A stretch of 64,000 nucleotides of DNA from Branchinecta lynchi (GCA_023053575.1 JAKZAP010000014.1:2480001-2544000); one strand, 5' to 3'; positions 51,228 through 63,275 are shown, counted from the first letter of the stretch. A program made the numbers and translations. The notes: generated by a model from the letters alone, not told the origin.

Positions 51228-51975
51228 ATCTATAGATTCCTTGTGAAAGATTCCGCACAAATTCCGATAGATTCCCTGAGCCGAATTTCGTAGATTCCCA
51301 GGGGTAAATTCCGGTAGATTCCCTGAAACAAATTCCGGTAGATTCCTTTTGAAATATTTAGCTTAGATTCCATGAGCAAAATACGGTACATTCCCTGATC
51401 CCAATTTTGTAGGTAGATTACTTGTGAAAGATTTCGCACAAATTCCGGTAGATTCCCTGAGCCGAATTTTGTATATTTCCAGGGGTAGATTCCGGCAGAT
51501 TCCCCGAGACAAGTTCCGGTAGATTCCTTGTGAAAAATTTCCCACAAATTCCGGTAGCTTCCCTGAGATAAGTTTCAGTGGATTCCTTGTGAAAGATTTG
51601 GCGTAGATTCCATGAGCAAAATCCGGTAGATTCCCTGATCCGAATTTTGTAGATTCCGAGGGGTAGATTGCCTGAGACAAGTTCCTGTAGATTACTTGTG
51701 AAAGATTTCGCACAAATTCAGGGAGCCGAATTTCATATATTCCCAGGGGTAAATTCCGGTAGATTCCCCGAGACAAGTTCCGGTAGATTCCTTGTGAAAA
51801 ATTTCGCACAAATTCTGGTAGATTCCCTAGCCGGATTTCGTAGATTCCAAGGGGTGAATTCCGGTAGATTCCCTGAGACAAGTTTCGGTAGATTCCTTGT
51901 GAAGCGTAGATTCCATGAGCAAAATCCGGTAGGTTCCCTGAAAAGTAATCCGGTAGATTCCCCAAAAATCATCAA
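51228..51975. repeat. Minisatellite of GATTCC(CTGA)-type units
   Basis: More than 25 imperfect units of roughly 20-27 bp, variants of 'aattccggtagattccctga' and 'agattccttgtgaaagattt'. In reverse it gives a 200-codon frame made of GIYRNLSQ-like repeats, a by-product of the array. Confidence 0.9.
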
Positions 51976-52039
51976 GTTCAGGTGAATTTGACAAATATTA
52001 ACTTCGCCGCACCAGCGAAAATTTACCGGGATTTTTTTC

Positions 52040-52097
52040 TCCACAGGCCTTCTGGGGGGGGGGGGGGTGCACTCCCTCCCCCTCGGGACGCCCCTGC
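52040..52097. mobile_element. hAT-like right-end fragment
   Basis: A G14 run, a C-rich block and 'cgggacgcccctg' match the ends of the hAT element at 44644-45931. The left end is missing. Confidence 0.4.
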
Positions 52098-52334
52098 CTT
52101 TGGATACCCAAACCCTGACCTATTCTACTGTAGAGAGTTCTGATTGGTTGTTTTTTTAACTTCACTCAAATCATCAGTATCATGTTGGGTTAGGCTACCC
52201 AGCATTTGGCATAGGCTATAAGAACATCATGGGTTTTTGCTCCTCTGGCCTAGCCTAGACAAAGATGAAAGTAACATCACTTAGATTTTCTTCATCTAAC
52301 TAAACCGAAAAAGTAAATAATTTATTTTTTGTAG

Positions 52335-52569
52335 AGAGAATGCATTGCAATCCACATTGGTCAAGCAGGAGTTCAGATGGGTAAAGCCTGCTGGGAGCTC
52401 TACTGCATTGAACATGGAATTGGACCAGATGGGAGGCTGACTAGAGAACCCACAGAAATTGAAGACATTGCTCGGATTGATGATGCCTATACGAGCTTCT
52501 TTATGGAGACCTTGCCCGGCAAATATGTACCAAGAGCTGTTATGGTGGACCTTGAGGACAGCGTAATTA
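52335..52569 (+). CDS. Divergent alpha-tubulin, second exon
   Basis: After a T-rich tract and AG (52333-52334) the exon reads [20 protein letters not shown], the canonical start of alpha-tubulin immediately after Met1, then [15 protein letters not shown] and [18 protein letters not shown]. It ends before GTAAGT at 52570, after 78 codons plus one base. An intron right after the initiator ATG is common in animal alpha-tubulin genes and explains the missing Met. The segment around residues 35-50 ([18 protein letters not shown]) departs strongly from usual alpha-tubulin and lacks the Lys40 acetylation context, so this is a divergent paralogue, perhaps tissue-specific. Later exons were not found before the window end. 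Confidence 0.93.
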
Positions 52570-53974
52570 GTAAGTAATTTGTTATATATTTGCCAAAAAA
52601 AAATGGGAGAAGAGTCCGTAACAGAGAGGCGAGCTGCATTGTTAACTGATAACTCATGCTTCCGTCAAAAGTGGTTTCCCTGCTGTAAATTTTTCCAGGA
52701 ATGTCTAACAGACCAAAGCCATCGCCATAGCCGAAATTAAATGCTGACAAGCTCATCACCTCCAATCCGAAATGTATGTTCTATTCTTCTGTATGGCCAG
52801 AATGGGTTTACAATGTATGTAACAATAAACATAGTCTGAGGAAAGTGAACAGATATTTTCTCTACACTTCTCCATTAAAGCCTCTTGCGTTTTTCTTATT
52901 ATTACATTATTATTGTCATTAGGTTGCATTTGGAATTAAGCTTTTAGCTTGTCGCAGTATTCTGTTACACTGTCAGAAGTTTCATGAAATCTAGTACACA
53001 GGTTCAAGTTCAAGTTTTTAATTTTACACAAAAATACAAATACATTATACAAGCACTGTGGAACTTCACAGGAACTTCAACAGATATCAGAAAGTTACGA
53101 AAAATGTTTTATTTACACCAAACATGATTTGTAATGTTACTTTTAAGAAGAAAGAACACTTGAAAAGTCATAACAGAGATACTCTGTAAAACACCTGTAG
53201 ATACCATCCGATGTCCTTTGAAATTCCGTATCCTGAATGTTAAAGCACAACTCTTACTAGAAATGATCTTTTCCCTATGAAATGAATCAGAAAAAACGAT
53301 TTTGGAAATACCATTACTTCCCACATAAAACTAGCGATTCTCTTATTAGCGCTTGTCGACTATATCCAGCCTTCCTGCTCTCCGACGCGGCGGCTGGGCG
53401 CAAAACATTTGAAAACTGAACGTGCCTTGGCGAAAAAGTGGGAAAATTTAGCAAATAAAAGAAGTAATAAAGAGAAGATTATCACATCCTTATGTGGGAA
53501 AGAGTTGTCAGCGGATGTTGAAGATTCCGGCAAACTTTTTGTTGGGTGACGGGAAAACTCCGCAAGGCCGAAAAAGCGCTAAAAGTTACGAAACGAAACA
53601 ATGGAGAAAGGTTGGGATTGTAGAAGCTTATAATTCCATATGGGAGCTAAGTATATGATAAAAGGCAGATAAGCAAGAGGGGTCCTTTAAATGTTATTAA
53701 ACTTTTGAAAGTGTAGCTGGCCCCTCAGTCTCTACTGACCTTTAAATGTTGTGTAACTTTCTCTAGTATGGTAAAAAGAAACAAGATCTTAGCAAGAATA
53801 AGTCTTAGTATGTTTCTGTGTCCAATATGGGAAGGTTTATGTTTTGGTGGAATATTACACGGATCACTTCTTCTGGGTTTTCCCCATTTTGTTTATATAT
53901 GTATAATTTGTTTTTATTTGCAACTTGTGATGTCCCACGATGTTGTGAGTAGAAGAAAATTTACTTGGTGAGCC
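52570..53974. other. Tubulin intron or downstream sequence; no gene seen
   Basis: Contains a diverged 'cactgtcagaagtttcatga' word at 52968, shared with the foldback at 58722, and an antisense-looking AT-rich repeat after it. I looked for the next tubulin exon and did not find one. Confidence 0.4.
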
Positions 53975-54100
53975 TATTTGACAGTGCAAAACGGATACCT
54001 CAGCTGAATTTTATTAGAGCTACATTCGGCCCTTCTAGGCAAGGGTCCTCTTCAGGCTCAAGCCGCTCAAGTCCGAAAACGAACGAAGCACTGGTAATAA
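53975..54100 (+). repeat. Family B repeat, plus orientation
   Basis: 'cagtgcaaaacggatacctc', then 'agctgaattttattagagct', then 'ggcaagggtcctcttcaggc'. It is the inverse complement of the block at 54885-55010, 900 bp away, so the two could form a large hairpin. Confidence 0.65.
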
Positions 54101-54384
54101 CGCTGAAATAGATTCGGACTACGCAAAAGTTGGGTGAATTACCAAATTCGATGAAGATTGGAAACCAATGGATTACCAAGCCTTACTTACAGAAGAAGAA
54201 GAGGAGATGCAATCCAAACGTTAAAGATTCTTGACAAACTAGCAATGCCTCAATTCTTCAACTTCAGTGCATCAGGGAGGAATAGAGGGCAATCAAAGAA
54301 TATAATCGGGCCACACTATTACACACTAGATATCCATCAATTCACACACTAGTACCCAAGCTAGAAATCAGTTCTTCACAACGT

Positions 54385-54570
54385 TTTTTTTTGGGGGGGG
54401 GGGGGGGTGAACCCCCCCCCCGAAACGTACAAAAAAGTCATTTTTATAGGCTTTTCCCTATGATCTGTGTGTTTTCTGTACTTTTTTGTCCGACCAGCAG
54501 GCAAAAAAAAAAAACCGAAAGGCAACCCCCTTCCCCCCCCCCGAAATAAATTGCTGGATACGGGCCTGCT
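54385..54570. mobile_element. Short G/C-run element, same family as 62753
   Basis: It shares 'gtcatttttataggcttttc' and 'gtacttttttgtccgacc' with 62795-62850, then poly-C and 'ggatacgggcctg' at the right end (54557). That end is the inverse of 'aggccgtatcc' at 62755. A non-autonomous TIR element, left end degraded here. Confidence 0.5.
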
Positions 54571-54884
54571 GTCGATGCAGAAACAGAAGATGCTTTCAAA
54601 GTTAAGTTGGAGAAGGAATGGTCCTCGAAAGCCTGGAAGTACGAATGGGATGCAGCAGAGTCAGTGACCAGACATTTGTTGTCCAAAAACCAGTCACAAT
54701 GTCCAGTCAAAAGACTCATCACACCACCAGCGACTCTACAGGAGCATTGTCACCTTAGACGCTGGACAATGTGATTTAAGGTATTTTTAAGGTACTAAAC
54801 ACGTTAAATCACCCAAATTCGAAATTCCGGAAGAAACATTTCATAAATCGGGCACACTTGTTTTTTTCACAATTCTCCATTTTG

Positions 54885-55010
54885 AGCGTCTTGAGTCTGA
54901 AGAGGACCCTTGCCAAGAAGGGCCGAAATACAGCTCTAATAAAATTCAGCTGACGTATCCGTTTGGCACTGTCAAATGTGATTGACAATCAGCTTGGGCT
55001 GAAGGAATAT
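54885..55010 (-). repeat. Family B repeat, minus orientation
   Basis: The clearest core: 'gtctgaagaggacccttgcc', 'aagaagggccgaaatacagc', then 'aataaaattcagctgacgta'. It ends near 'cagcttgggctgaaggaata'. Confidence 0.65.
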
Positions 55011-55139
55011 TTATTGGTTAGCCTACCTACTTAGCCTACTATGAAGCAAAGTGAAACCAAAAAATATTTAGGTACGCCAATAACACAGTTTTGAGCAAAA
55101 TGATAGTATATCGGATATAATATCATGCCCACTTTATAA

Positions 55140-55924
55140 ATCCTATAATAGTAATAGATTTGTTAAACATCGATTTATTTGTTCTTATGCCACTGGCATG
55201 TCTATAGGAGTAATTAAAATAGGAAACAAGAACAAAGAAAGAAAGGAAAAAAAAAACATTACTGGCAACAACCATAACGGAGAAAACGCAAGAAAGAATT
55301 TACACTTGAGTAAAGCAGTCGCTGAGCTAAATTAAGGCTGCACTTGAAGCGCTCTCGCCTTTCCAGAATTACAGAAATAGGTTTTGCTTCTTTATACTTC
55401 GAAGACAAACTATTACCACTTGGCTAAGGTGAAACCCTCAGCAGCTACTTTACATATTTGTAGAAAGATTTACGAGTATATCGGATCATTTGTCCGAGCG
55501 AGAAGACAGCTTCCAGGAAGGTGTCAAAGCAATAACGTGCGGAACTACGAACGCATTATACATTTTAGCTAGAATAAATCTATTAAATTTCAGCTTTATG
55601 GAGGTAAGGATTCCGTATGCTGTACGAGCTTTGTCACAAATTGTTTTCAGAAGTGGGATGGTAAGGAGATTGGTTCAGAGGTAGTCCCAAATAAGTCAGA
55701 GATTCCTTGGGTTGCATCGGCTGGCCACCAATATCCACTTCTGTTATACCAAAAGGACGGCGATTAAAAATCATGACTTCAGTTCTAGATGTGTATAATT
55801 CCCGTTTACACATAAAATCTTGGTGTATCTAATCCCGTGTCATAGGGATGGGAACTGTTAAAATGCAGTTGCCTTCTGGCGGGATCCCTATTGCTGTGGC
55901 TGTCCGGCTTCCATCTGACTATTG
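55140..55924. other. No clear gene; LINE-like tail possible
   Basis: A-rich sequence around 55220-55260 could be an antisense UTR. Frames at 55384-55684 lack known motifs. Nothing firm. Confidence 0.3.
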
Positions 55925-57650
55925 TAGAAAGTAAGTAAGTAATTATTTTTCACCCGCCATTTTGGAAAGCGGAGTATAAAGAACAAGACGAAAAGTTTCG
56001 ATGGGATCCCAATGTAATATTCGATACAGACAATTGGGTTTTTGTCTTCGCCAGACTCCTTGAATATTTTTACTATTAAAACTTAGAAACAGATTAAGGC
56101 CAAATAGCCAATTATCTAAGAAAACCAAGGTCAGATATGGGTTCAGCCTTGTTTGTTTACCCCCCTGTAAGACATATCTGTTTTGACGAAACCGATCCGA
56201 ACTTCCTGCCTTACATCTGCCGAATTTCCCGTTTCGGCCGAATTCTGGCGAATTGCTTGTCCGGCAAAAGAATAAAGCTAAAAAACTAACTGACGTATCT
56301 CCTTACACCCCTTTATCGAACATCTAATCGACTTCAAATAAAACTTATAAGAAATTTTTCGGTATCAGCCGGATTCCGGGCGAACTACTTGTCCGGGTAG
56401 AAAATTATTTTTCCATAATTGTTCAGCATGTCTTCTTACCCCTAATTCGAACATCTAATCAACTTCAAATAAAACGTTCACTTTTAACAAACTTTCCGGT
56501 TTTAGGCCGGATCCCGGGCGAGCTACTTGTCCGGCGATAAAGTGATTTTCGTAGTAATAGTAAGTAAGTAGAGTATTTATTTCCCGTATTTTTCACTTAA
56601 GAACAAAACGGAGTAAAGCAGAAGATAAAGAAAAAGAAGAGAAATTTAAGGCACAACATAGATACAGACACATGACGTTTTACATAACAATTACGCAATT
56701 CACGAACTATAAAAGTGTTTAAGCCAGGGGTGGTTCCATTTCCCCTGGAAATTTGAGATTACCCGATTCCCTGCGATACTAGGGTCCGCAATCTGCTGTT
56801 TTTCGATCATGAAGGTTTTCCTCAAATCCACAAGGGACAACCTAGGGGACGACACAGCAGAAACTTTGCAAATCTGAAGTAAAGGGACCGGAGCTTACGG
56901 TTTTGAGTCTCGGTTAACAGATTCCAAAATGGCGATAGACAGAATATACTGAACATGCGGTAGTGCGACAGCGTTATACATGATTGCGATATACTTTCGG
57001 CATAATAGGAGTCTACTGGCGAAGATAGAACCGTATGCGGTACGAAGTTTTTTAATCATGTTCAGCACGTCTTCTTACCCTTAATCGACTGTCTCATAAG
57101 CTGTTTAAATATATGTTTGGCGCTTAGTTTGAACCCCCTCCCCCAGCCCTAGATGTAGAGCTAAAGGACCCATCTACGATTAGACCTTTCCCTTGACTCA
57201 AAGAGCGTGTTCCACCCTTGTAACGATAGTTACTATTAGTTACTATTTCCGTTCCATCCTCACGAAAAGTTACTACGCTGACCGTTCCAACCTTGTCGGA
57301 ATAGTAACTAATAGTTACTATTTGCTTACCATGCTCGGGAGCGTGGTAAGCGTAGTAACTACGCATCTCTGGAACGTGATTGGTCGGATTCGCCCCTGGC
57401 GTGAGATCCTGCTGGAAAATAGAAAAATCGTTCCAGCCTTGACGGCAAAAAGCCAGAATTCGTGACGTCATGCGTAGTAACTACGGTAAGTAGGATGGAA
57501 CACGCTCAAAGAGTCCTCGCACCAAGTTTCATCAAATATCTCATTCCGTTCGAGAGTTATCGTGCTGACAGATTGACGGACAGACGGACAACTTTTGCGA
57601 TGTCATAGGTATCCCTCCACTTAAGTGTTGGGATCCCAAGAACGAATATA
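55925..57650 (+). repeat. Family A repeat carrying nested insertions
   Basis: A (taag)n LINE tail lies at 55929. The family A start 'gatgggatcccaat' is at 56000. Tandem hairpin units follow to 56555, then a second (taag)n-type insertion with UTR-like sequence at about 56560-57055. The 3' module resumes and is split by a MITE at 57204-57508. The end is 'cataggtatccctccactta' plus TTGGGATCCCAA at 57645. This is a clear case of nested insertion. Confidence 0.65.
57204..57508. mobile_element. MITE copy 2 with GAGCGTGTTCCACCC ends, nested in family A
   Basis: The inverted ends GAGCGTGTTCCACCC and GGATGGAACACGCTC enclose about 300 bp. It splits the family A phrase 'tcaaagagtcctc', and ctcaaagag occurs on both sides, a target duplication of up to 9 bp (hAT- or Mutator-like). 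The interior has gttactattagttacta palindromes. Confidence 0.8.
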
Positions 57651-57675
57651 GCAGATTGTGAACTACGTTCACAAG

Positions 57676-57770
57676 CCCATCTGTAGCCCAGTGGTAGAGC
57701 AGTGACCCAGGAGGTCGGAGGTCCCTGGTTCAAACCGCGGCTGAGGCGCACTTTTGTATTTCACCTTTTC
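57676..57770 (+). mobile_element. tRNA-like SINE head
   Basis: TAGCCCAGTGGTAGAGC (A-box-like) and CTGGTTCAAACC (B-box-like) occur at tRNA spacing. The acceptor stem does not pair and position 33 is not T, so it is not a working tRNA. The downstream word matches the SINE at 12640. Confidence 0.6.
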
Positions 57771-57899
57771 TAAGCTCTTGACCCCTCTCAAGTTGGAAGA
57801 ATACCATTCCCAGCTAGACAAGTTTGCCATAAAGGAGGGGGGTTTCTATCTCCCCACCACATTTATTTTTTGCTCTTCTTTTAGTGAGACCAAAATAAC

Positions 57900-58130
57900 T
57901 TTTTGGGATCCCAAAACGAGTGGAGGGATACCTATGACATCGCAAAAATTGTCCGTCTGTCCGTTAACTCTCGAAGGGAATGAGATATTTTGATGAAACT
58001 TGATGTGAGGATTCTTTGCGTCAAAGGAAAGGTCGAGTTCGTAGATGGGATCTTTAGCCGTACATTTCGGGGTGGGGGAGGGTGTTAAAATTAAGGGACA
58101 AACGAAGCATTTTTGAACAGCTAATGAGAT
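57900..58130 (-). repeat. Family A 3' module, minus orientation
   Basis: 'ttttgggatcccaaaacg' is followed by 'tggagggatacctatgacat', the reverse of the family A end. Only the terminal module remains. Confidence 0.65.
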
Positions 58131-58715
58131 AGCCTTTTACTTAAGTATTTCTCGACACTGCTCGTATTTCGTCATTCCTGCTGTTTCCTTTCGATGCGTT
58201 GGGAAAGAACGAAATACAAATTTAGGGTGGGTGAGAGAAACCGCACGAAATTTGAGAGTTTCGGAAGTAGGATAGAATGGAACTAGTATTTGGGGATAGA
58301 ATGGAACTAGTATTATAGATTTGGTTCTTTTGTGTATCGGAAATGGTCAGAAAGGCCAGTTTCGTTACCTAAAATCTCAATTGCCAATTCCGATCTTTTC
58401 ATTGAGTTATCACTAGAGCTTGGAACCTAAAAGACGTTGGAAACTCAATTTTGTCTGTGGGAGGAAATTCTCTACAAAAACAAGCCGCTGACTAGTAACG
58501 CTGTTAAAAGAAAGAATTTCCGGCTACAGTGTTTTCCTGGTTCTATTAGAAGGAGAAAAATGGGAATGTTAGCAGCCGGTCCAGGACCAGTTAAACGTCT
58601 ACCATAGGATCAATTACCTAGGTAACTGAATTACTCGTTGAAAGACTTGAAAAAGAGGTTGTAGTAGATAAAGTAGAGTCTTTAAATGTTAGATACCTTT
58701 GAACAGTGCATTTTT
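58131..58715. other. No recognised feature
   Basis: A short local duplication, 'gatagaatggaactagtatt', occurs twice near 58271-58313. Nothing coding. Confidence 0.5.
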
Positions 58716-58721
58716 GGCTAG

Positions 58722-59085
58722 ATGCACTGTCAGAAGTTTCGTAACAAGATTACGCATAACACTTTCAAGAATAACACCTCTTCACTTAAAAATAAAGTGT
58801 TATGACCAATTAAGTTTATACTATTTCGTGCCTAGATCTCCAACAACACCTTTAATAGGTAAAAATGCTACACTGTCAGAAGTTACATAACGACAACAGA
58901 AGGATGCGCGGTTACATCAGATAACATTTTGTGATGTTATCTGTTATTTTTACCAATTGAAGGTTTTGTTGGAGGTCTAGGCTCTAAATAGTGTAAACTT
59001 AATTGGTCATAACACTTTATTTCTAAGTGAAAAGGGGTTATTCTTGAAAGTGGATTTAGTTATGAAACTTCTGACAGTGTGGTAA
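58722..59085. mobile_element. Foldback element with CACTGTCAGAAGTTTC ends
   Basis: The left arm starts near 58726 (CACTGTCAGAAGTTTC) and pairs with the right arm ending 59080 (GAAACTTCTGACAGTG). The arms of about 150 bp pair well, for example around 'taaagtgttatgaccaatta'. The centre holds a second partial copy of the end sequence ('cactgtcagaagttacataa') and a small palindrome, 'cagataacattttgtgatgt', so it looks composite. Confidence 0.75.
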
Positions 59086-59706
59086 AAAGAAGATTGAAAA
59101 CACAAATTCAATTAGCAACTCTGGCAGACAGTTGGTCGACTTTAGTCAGTGGATGAGAATGTTAACTAGCAAAGTTAACTAGCGTCTAAAGAACTTCGCA
59201 CTTTTTAACCGCACCTACTTATAAAAACAATAACATATTTAAAACTACAACATACCCATTTTGACCATAAATGTTAATTTCATTGTTGCTTTGTAATATT
59301 GCCTTTCTCCGCTTTGTTTTACTGTTTTACATGTACAGGAGGGGTACCTTACCTCGTTTTTACACTACCGTACCTCGATTTTTGCCGCGAAAATGTCAAA
59401 ATGAAATGTACATGCTGTCATGTCTTTTCGCACTTCACAATTTTAATCCAGTCAGAAACACGGGAAAAAGTTGCCTAACTTTTCGTTTTGACCAATGAAC
59501 TCCTTCGAACTATTAACCGGGTGCCTCGTGTGTCTTGAAAAGAGTCAGATACGGCAAACGCAAGAATAATATACGAAATTCGGGATTTGACGGATGAAAG
59601 TGAATATGGAGATTAGGGAGGTAGATAAAGTGGGTTATAGGGGTCCTTTGAAGTTAACCTGAAGAGGTCATGTCTCCCGTTTCTGACTCCTGATCAAACA
59701 TTAACA
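59086..59706. other. No recognised feature
   Basis: The word 'aggggtcctttgaagtt' at 59639 recurs loosely at 53677 and 63429, perhaps an old repeat. No gene. Confidence 0.35.
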
Positions 59707-59967
59707 GCGTGTTTCACCCTACCTACGCATGATGTCACGAATTCTGGCTTTTTGCCGTCAATACTGGAACGATTTTTCTATTTTCCAGCAGAATATCATG
59801 CCACGGTCGAATCGACCAATCACGTTTCAGATAAGTAGTTACTACGCTCCCCAGCATGGTAAGAAAATTTCCAAGAAGGTTGGAACGGTCAACGTAGTAA
59901 CTTTTCATGAGATTGGAACGGAAAGTTTAACTAATAGTTACCATGTTAGAAAGGTGGAACACGCTCT
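59707..59967. mobile_element. MITE copy 3 (GAGCGTGTTCCACCC family)
   Basis: AGCGTGTTTCACCCT at 59707 and AGGTGGAACACGCT ending at 59967. The interior matches copy 2 in reverse order ('gatgtcacgaattctggctt' here against 'agccagaattcgtgacgtca' there). Target duplication not clear. Confidence 0.75.
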
Positions 59968-60179
59968 AAGTCTCGAAATTGTGATATTTTTTCCCGCTCC
60001 GGAAACCAGGTTGTAGGCCTATTCAATTCATTGTAATCATCAACAGTAGCCTCTTCCGAACGCCAGTAATAATATTTATAGGCTTCCCTCCGGAAAGAAT
60101 AGCTAATAGGAAGTGGATTTTCTAAAGAAAATGTTGCAGGTAAGAATAACAGCTAAGACACGAATCCTAGACACTCGGA

Positions 60180-61305
60180 AAAACAAGACCAAAGGTTTTG
60201 ATGGGATCCCGCAAATTTGATATTTTATCCAGACATTTCTTCTTGTAGATAGGCCTATCCGGAAAATGTAATTCTTTTACTTTTACCTGTTAACATTTGT
60301 AGCCTACTATTAAAATCTAGAAACAGATCACCTGAGAAAACCAAGTTCAGGTATGGATTTAGCATGCGTGTTTACCCTTATACGTCATATCTGCTTTGAC
60401 GAAATTGATCGAAACATCCTGCCCTACTTCTGGCAAATATCCGGTTTCGGCCGGAATCCGGATTTACTCCTTGTCCGGAAAAAACCTAAAGCTCAAAGCA
60501 AATTCAGCGTATCTCCTTACCCATATTTTGAACCTCTAATCAGCTTCGGCTTAACTGTAACTTTTAACACATTTTTCAGGTTTTGGCCGGATTGCGGGCG
60601 AACTATTTGTCCGGCGAGAAAATGATTTTCATATACGGATTCGGCATGCCTCCTTATCAATACATCGAATCTCTAATCAACTTCAGATAAAACTTTTTAA
60701 AATTTTCCGGTTTCGACCGGGTTCCAGGCGGACTTTATGTCCGGGTAGAAAATGATTGTCCTGTATGGATTCAGCATGTCTTCGTACCCTAAATCAAACA
60801 TTTAATCAACTTTAGATACAACTTTAGTTTAAAAAGAAATCCTGTTTTAGCCGGGTTCCGGACGAACTACTTGTCTGGGTAGAAACGATTGTCATATACG
60901 GATTCAACATGTCTTCTTACCCCTAAATCGAACATTTATTCGACATCAAACAAAACATTTACTTTACAAAAATTTCCCGGTTTTGGCCGGATTCCGTACC
61001 AACTAATTATCCGGCGAGAAATAAATTTCAGAAATGGACTTAGCATGTCTCCTTACCCCTAGATTGACTATTTCATTGACTTTTTAAAACCTTTCGTCCC
61101 TTAATTTGAAACCCCTCTCCCACCCCTAAGCTACAGGGCTCATCTACGAACTTGACCTGTACTTTGACCCAAAGAGTCCTCATGCCAATTTTGAATAAAA
61201 TATCTCAACCCCTTCGAGAGTTATCGTGCTAACAAACGGATAGACGGACAACTTTTAAGAAATCATAGGTATCCCGTCACTTACGTTTTGGGGTCCCAAA
61301 AATGG
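60180..61305 (+). repeat. Family A repeat, plus orientation
   Basis: It starts 'gaccaaaggttttgatgggat' and ends 'cataggtatcccgtcactta', then 'cgttttggggtccc'. Five or six hairpin units ('ttccggacgaactacttgtc' type). No coding. Confidence 0.75.
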
Positions 61306-62185
61306 AATATACAGAACCTAAAACGAAATCTTGGTATGCAAAAAAGCAAAAACCTAACGAACCTGTCCCCCTCTCTCCTATCGTTATTTAAAACGATATT
61401 CTTAATGGTTTTTTTTTATGGAGTTTAGTTGGGAATGAGATCTTTGAGCATTGTAAGCTTTTATCACAAAAGGACACGTCGCACACTATTGGTCAGTTTT
61501 TGCATCTTCAGTCATAACTCCTGTCCCGTACCAAATTATGGTGAGAACATCCAGAATTCTTTTCTGTCCAGAAAAAAATCCATCCAGAAAAATTATCTGG
61601 GCAGTGAGACCTTACAACTTGTCTTAGATTGATCTAGAATCATGGAAACTCTTGCTTATATATGCAATTTAGCACTTCACATAAAATGGCAATTGCCCTC
61701 TTTGCTTCCTAATAAACTTGCTAGGATGAAAGTGGGTAAGTTGACAATTGGGCACTCACAATGCTGTGGCTCACTAGAGTCAAAGTGGGCATTTACTCAG
61801 GGGTTGGGAATTGCAATAGAGAGGCGCCAACTGCGTCCAAGTTAAATCCATAGTTGATGAGTTTGGACTTTCTGATATTTGGTATCTCAATTTCAAGCTT
61901 TCATTTATAAGAGACTGAGAGTTATTGATAACCAGGAAACACCAAAATGTAATTACTTCACCAGAAATCCTTAGAAATTACAGTATGGTGGAAACAGTAC
62001 TCATAATACTGATGCAACCTACTTCCATAATCACTCCATATATTTAAACCCAGAGACCCTAATTTAGTACGGTACATTCCACCCCCTCCAACAAAACCAT
62101 GCTGATTTTCTCACTTGCCGTGTTTTGCTACCTTCGATGTGTATCACGCTGTCGGCGGTTGTCTGCGAGAAGTTTTTCCATCAGA
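61306..62185. other. No recognised feature
   Basis: Short frames only; one imperfect polyT at 61410. No RNA gene or TIR found. Confidence 0.45.
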
Positions 62186-62189
62186 AGAA

Positions 62190-63275
62190 GACCAATGGTT
62201 TCGATGGGATCCCAAAAATCTAACATTTGATTCAAATGATTGGGTCGTGTCTTCGCCATTCAGTCTTCGTCAGATTCCTTGAATATTTTTACTGTTAAAA
62301 TCAAGTTCAAAAATGTATTCAGCATGTCTCCTTGCCCCGATACCTAATCTCTGATCGATTTAAGAAACAACTTTGAGCCTTTAACCAAATTTCTAGTATC
62401 AGCCGAATTTGTGATGAACCATTCGTCCAGCAAGAAAACCAAGTTCAGATATGGATTCAGCGGACATCCTTACCCCCTCAATAAATATCTTATTAGCTTA
62501 TAAAACATACATGTTTTACCGTAAATTCCAAACCCCTCCTCTGCCTCTAAAGATAGGACTAAAGGACCCATTTCCCAACTAAACGTGTACTTTACCAGTG
62601 AATCCTTACAGAACAACATCCTCGCTTGAACATTATATATCAACCCTTTGACATTCGTTTACGCCAGATCTGTCCGACGTCACACAGAATAAACAAATGA
62701 ATGCCGGCATCCAGGCCCAGAGCTATACTAATTCAAGAATAAGGGGTAGGCAAGGCCGTATCCAGGGGGGGGGGGGGAAACACACAAAACTAGTCATTTT
62801 TATAGGCTTTTCCCTCTGGTCTATGTCTTTTTTGTACTTTTTTGTCCGACCCGCACGCAACCCCCCCCCCCGAAAGGCAACCCACCCCCAAAGCCGAAAA
62901 CTGGTTGACAAATTTAGTGTCTGGTTTTCACCGGATTCCGAGTGAACTACTTGTCCGGCAAGAAAATAACTTTCATATTCGGGTTCAGCATGTCTCCTTA
63001 CCCCTAAATCAACTATCTCAATAGCTTTTTAAAAAAAAATTGTTGCCCCTTAACTTGAAACACCTCCCCCACCCCTAAATATAGAGCTACAGAGACCGTC
63101 TTTGAACTTGACCTGTATTTTGACCCAAAGAGTCATCGTGCCAAATCTGAACAAAATATCTCAACCCCTTCGCGAGTTATCGTGCTAACGGACGGACGGA
63201 CGGAAGGACAGACGGACAACTTTGCGATGTCATCGGTATCCCTCTACTTACGTTTTGGGATCACAAAAACCGGTT
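62190..63275 (+). repeat. Family A repeat with nested TIR element
   Basis: It starts 'gaccaatggtttcgatgggat', is interrupted at about 62753-62905 by a G12/C11-bearing short element related to 54385, and ends in 'gacggacggacggaaggaca' and 'cgttttgggatcac'. Confidence 0.65.

Noticed and set aside
51363..51965. 200-codon minus-strand frame of GIYRNLSQ-like repeats
   Set aside because: It is exactly the minisatellite read in reverse. Repeat units whose length is a multiple of three keep it open. No start context or splice sites.
57676..57750. Functional tRNA gene
   Set aside because: A and B boxes are present, but the acceptor stem does not pair and the anticodon loop lacks T33. The downstream tail matches another SINE copy.
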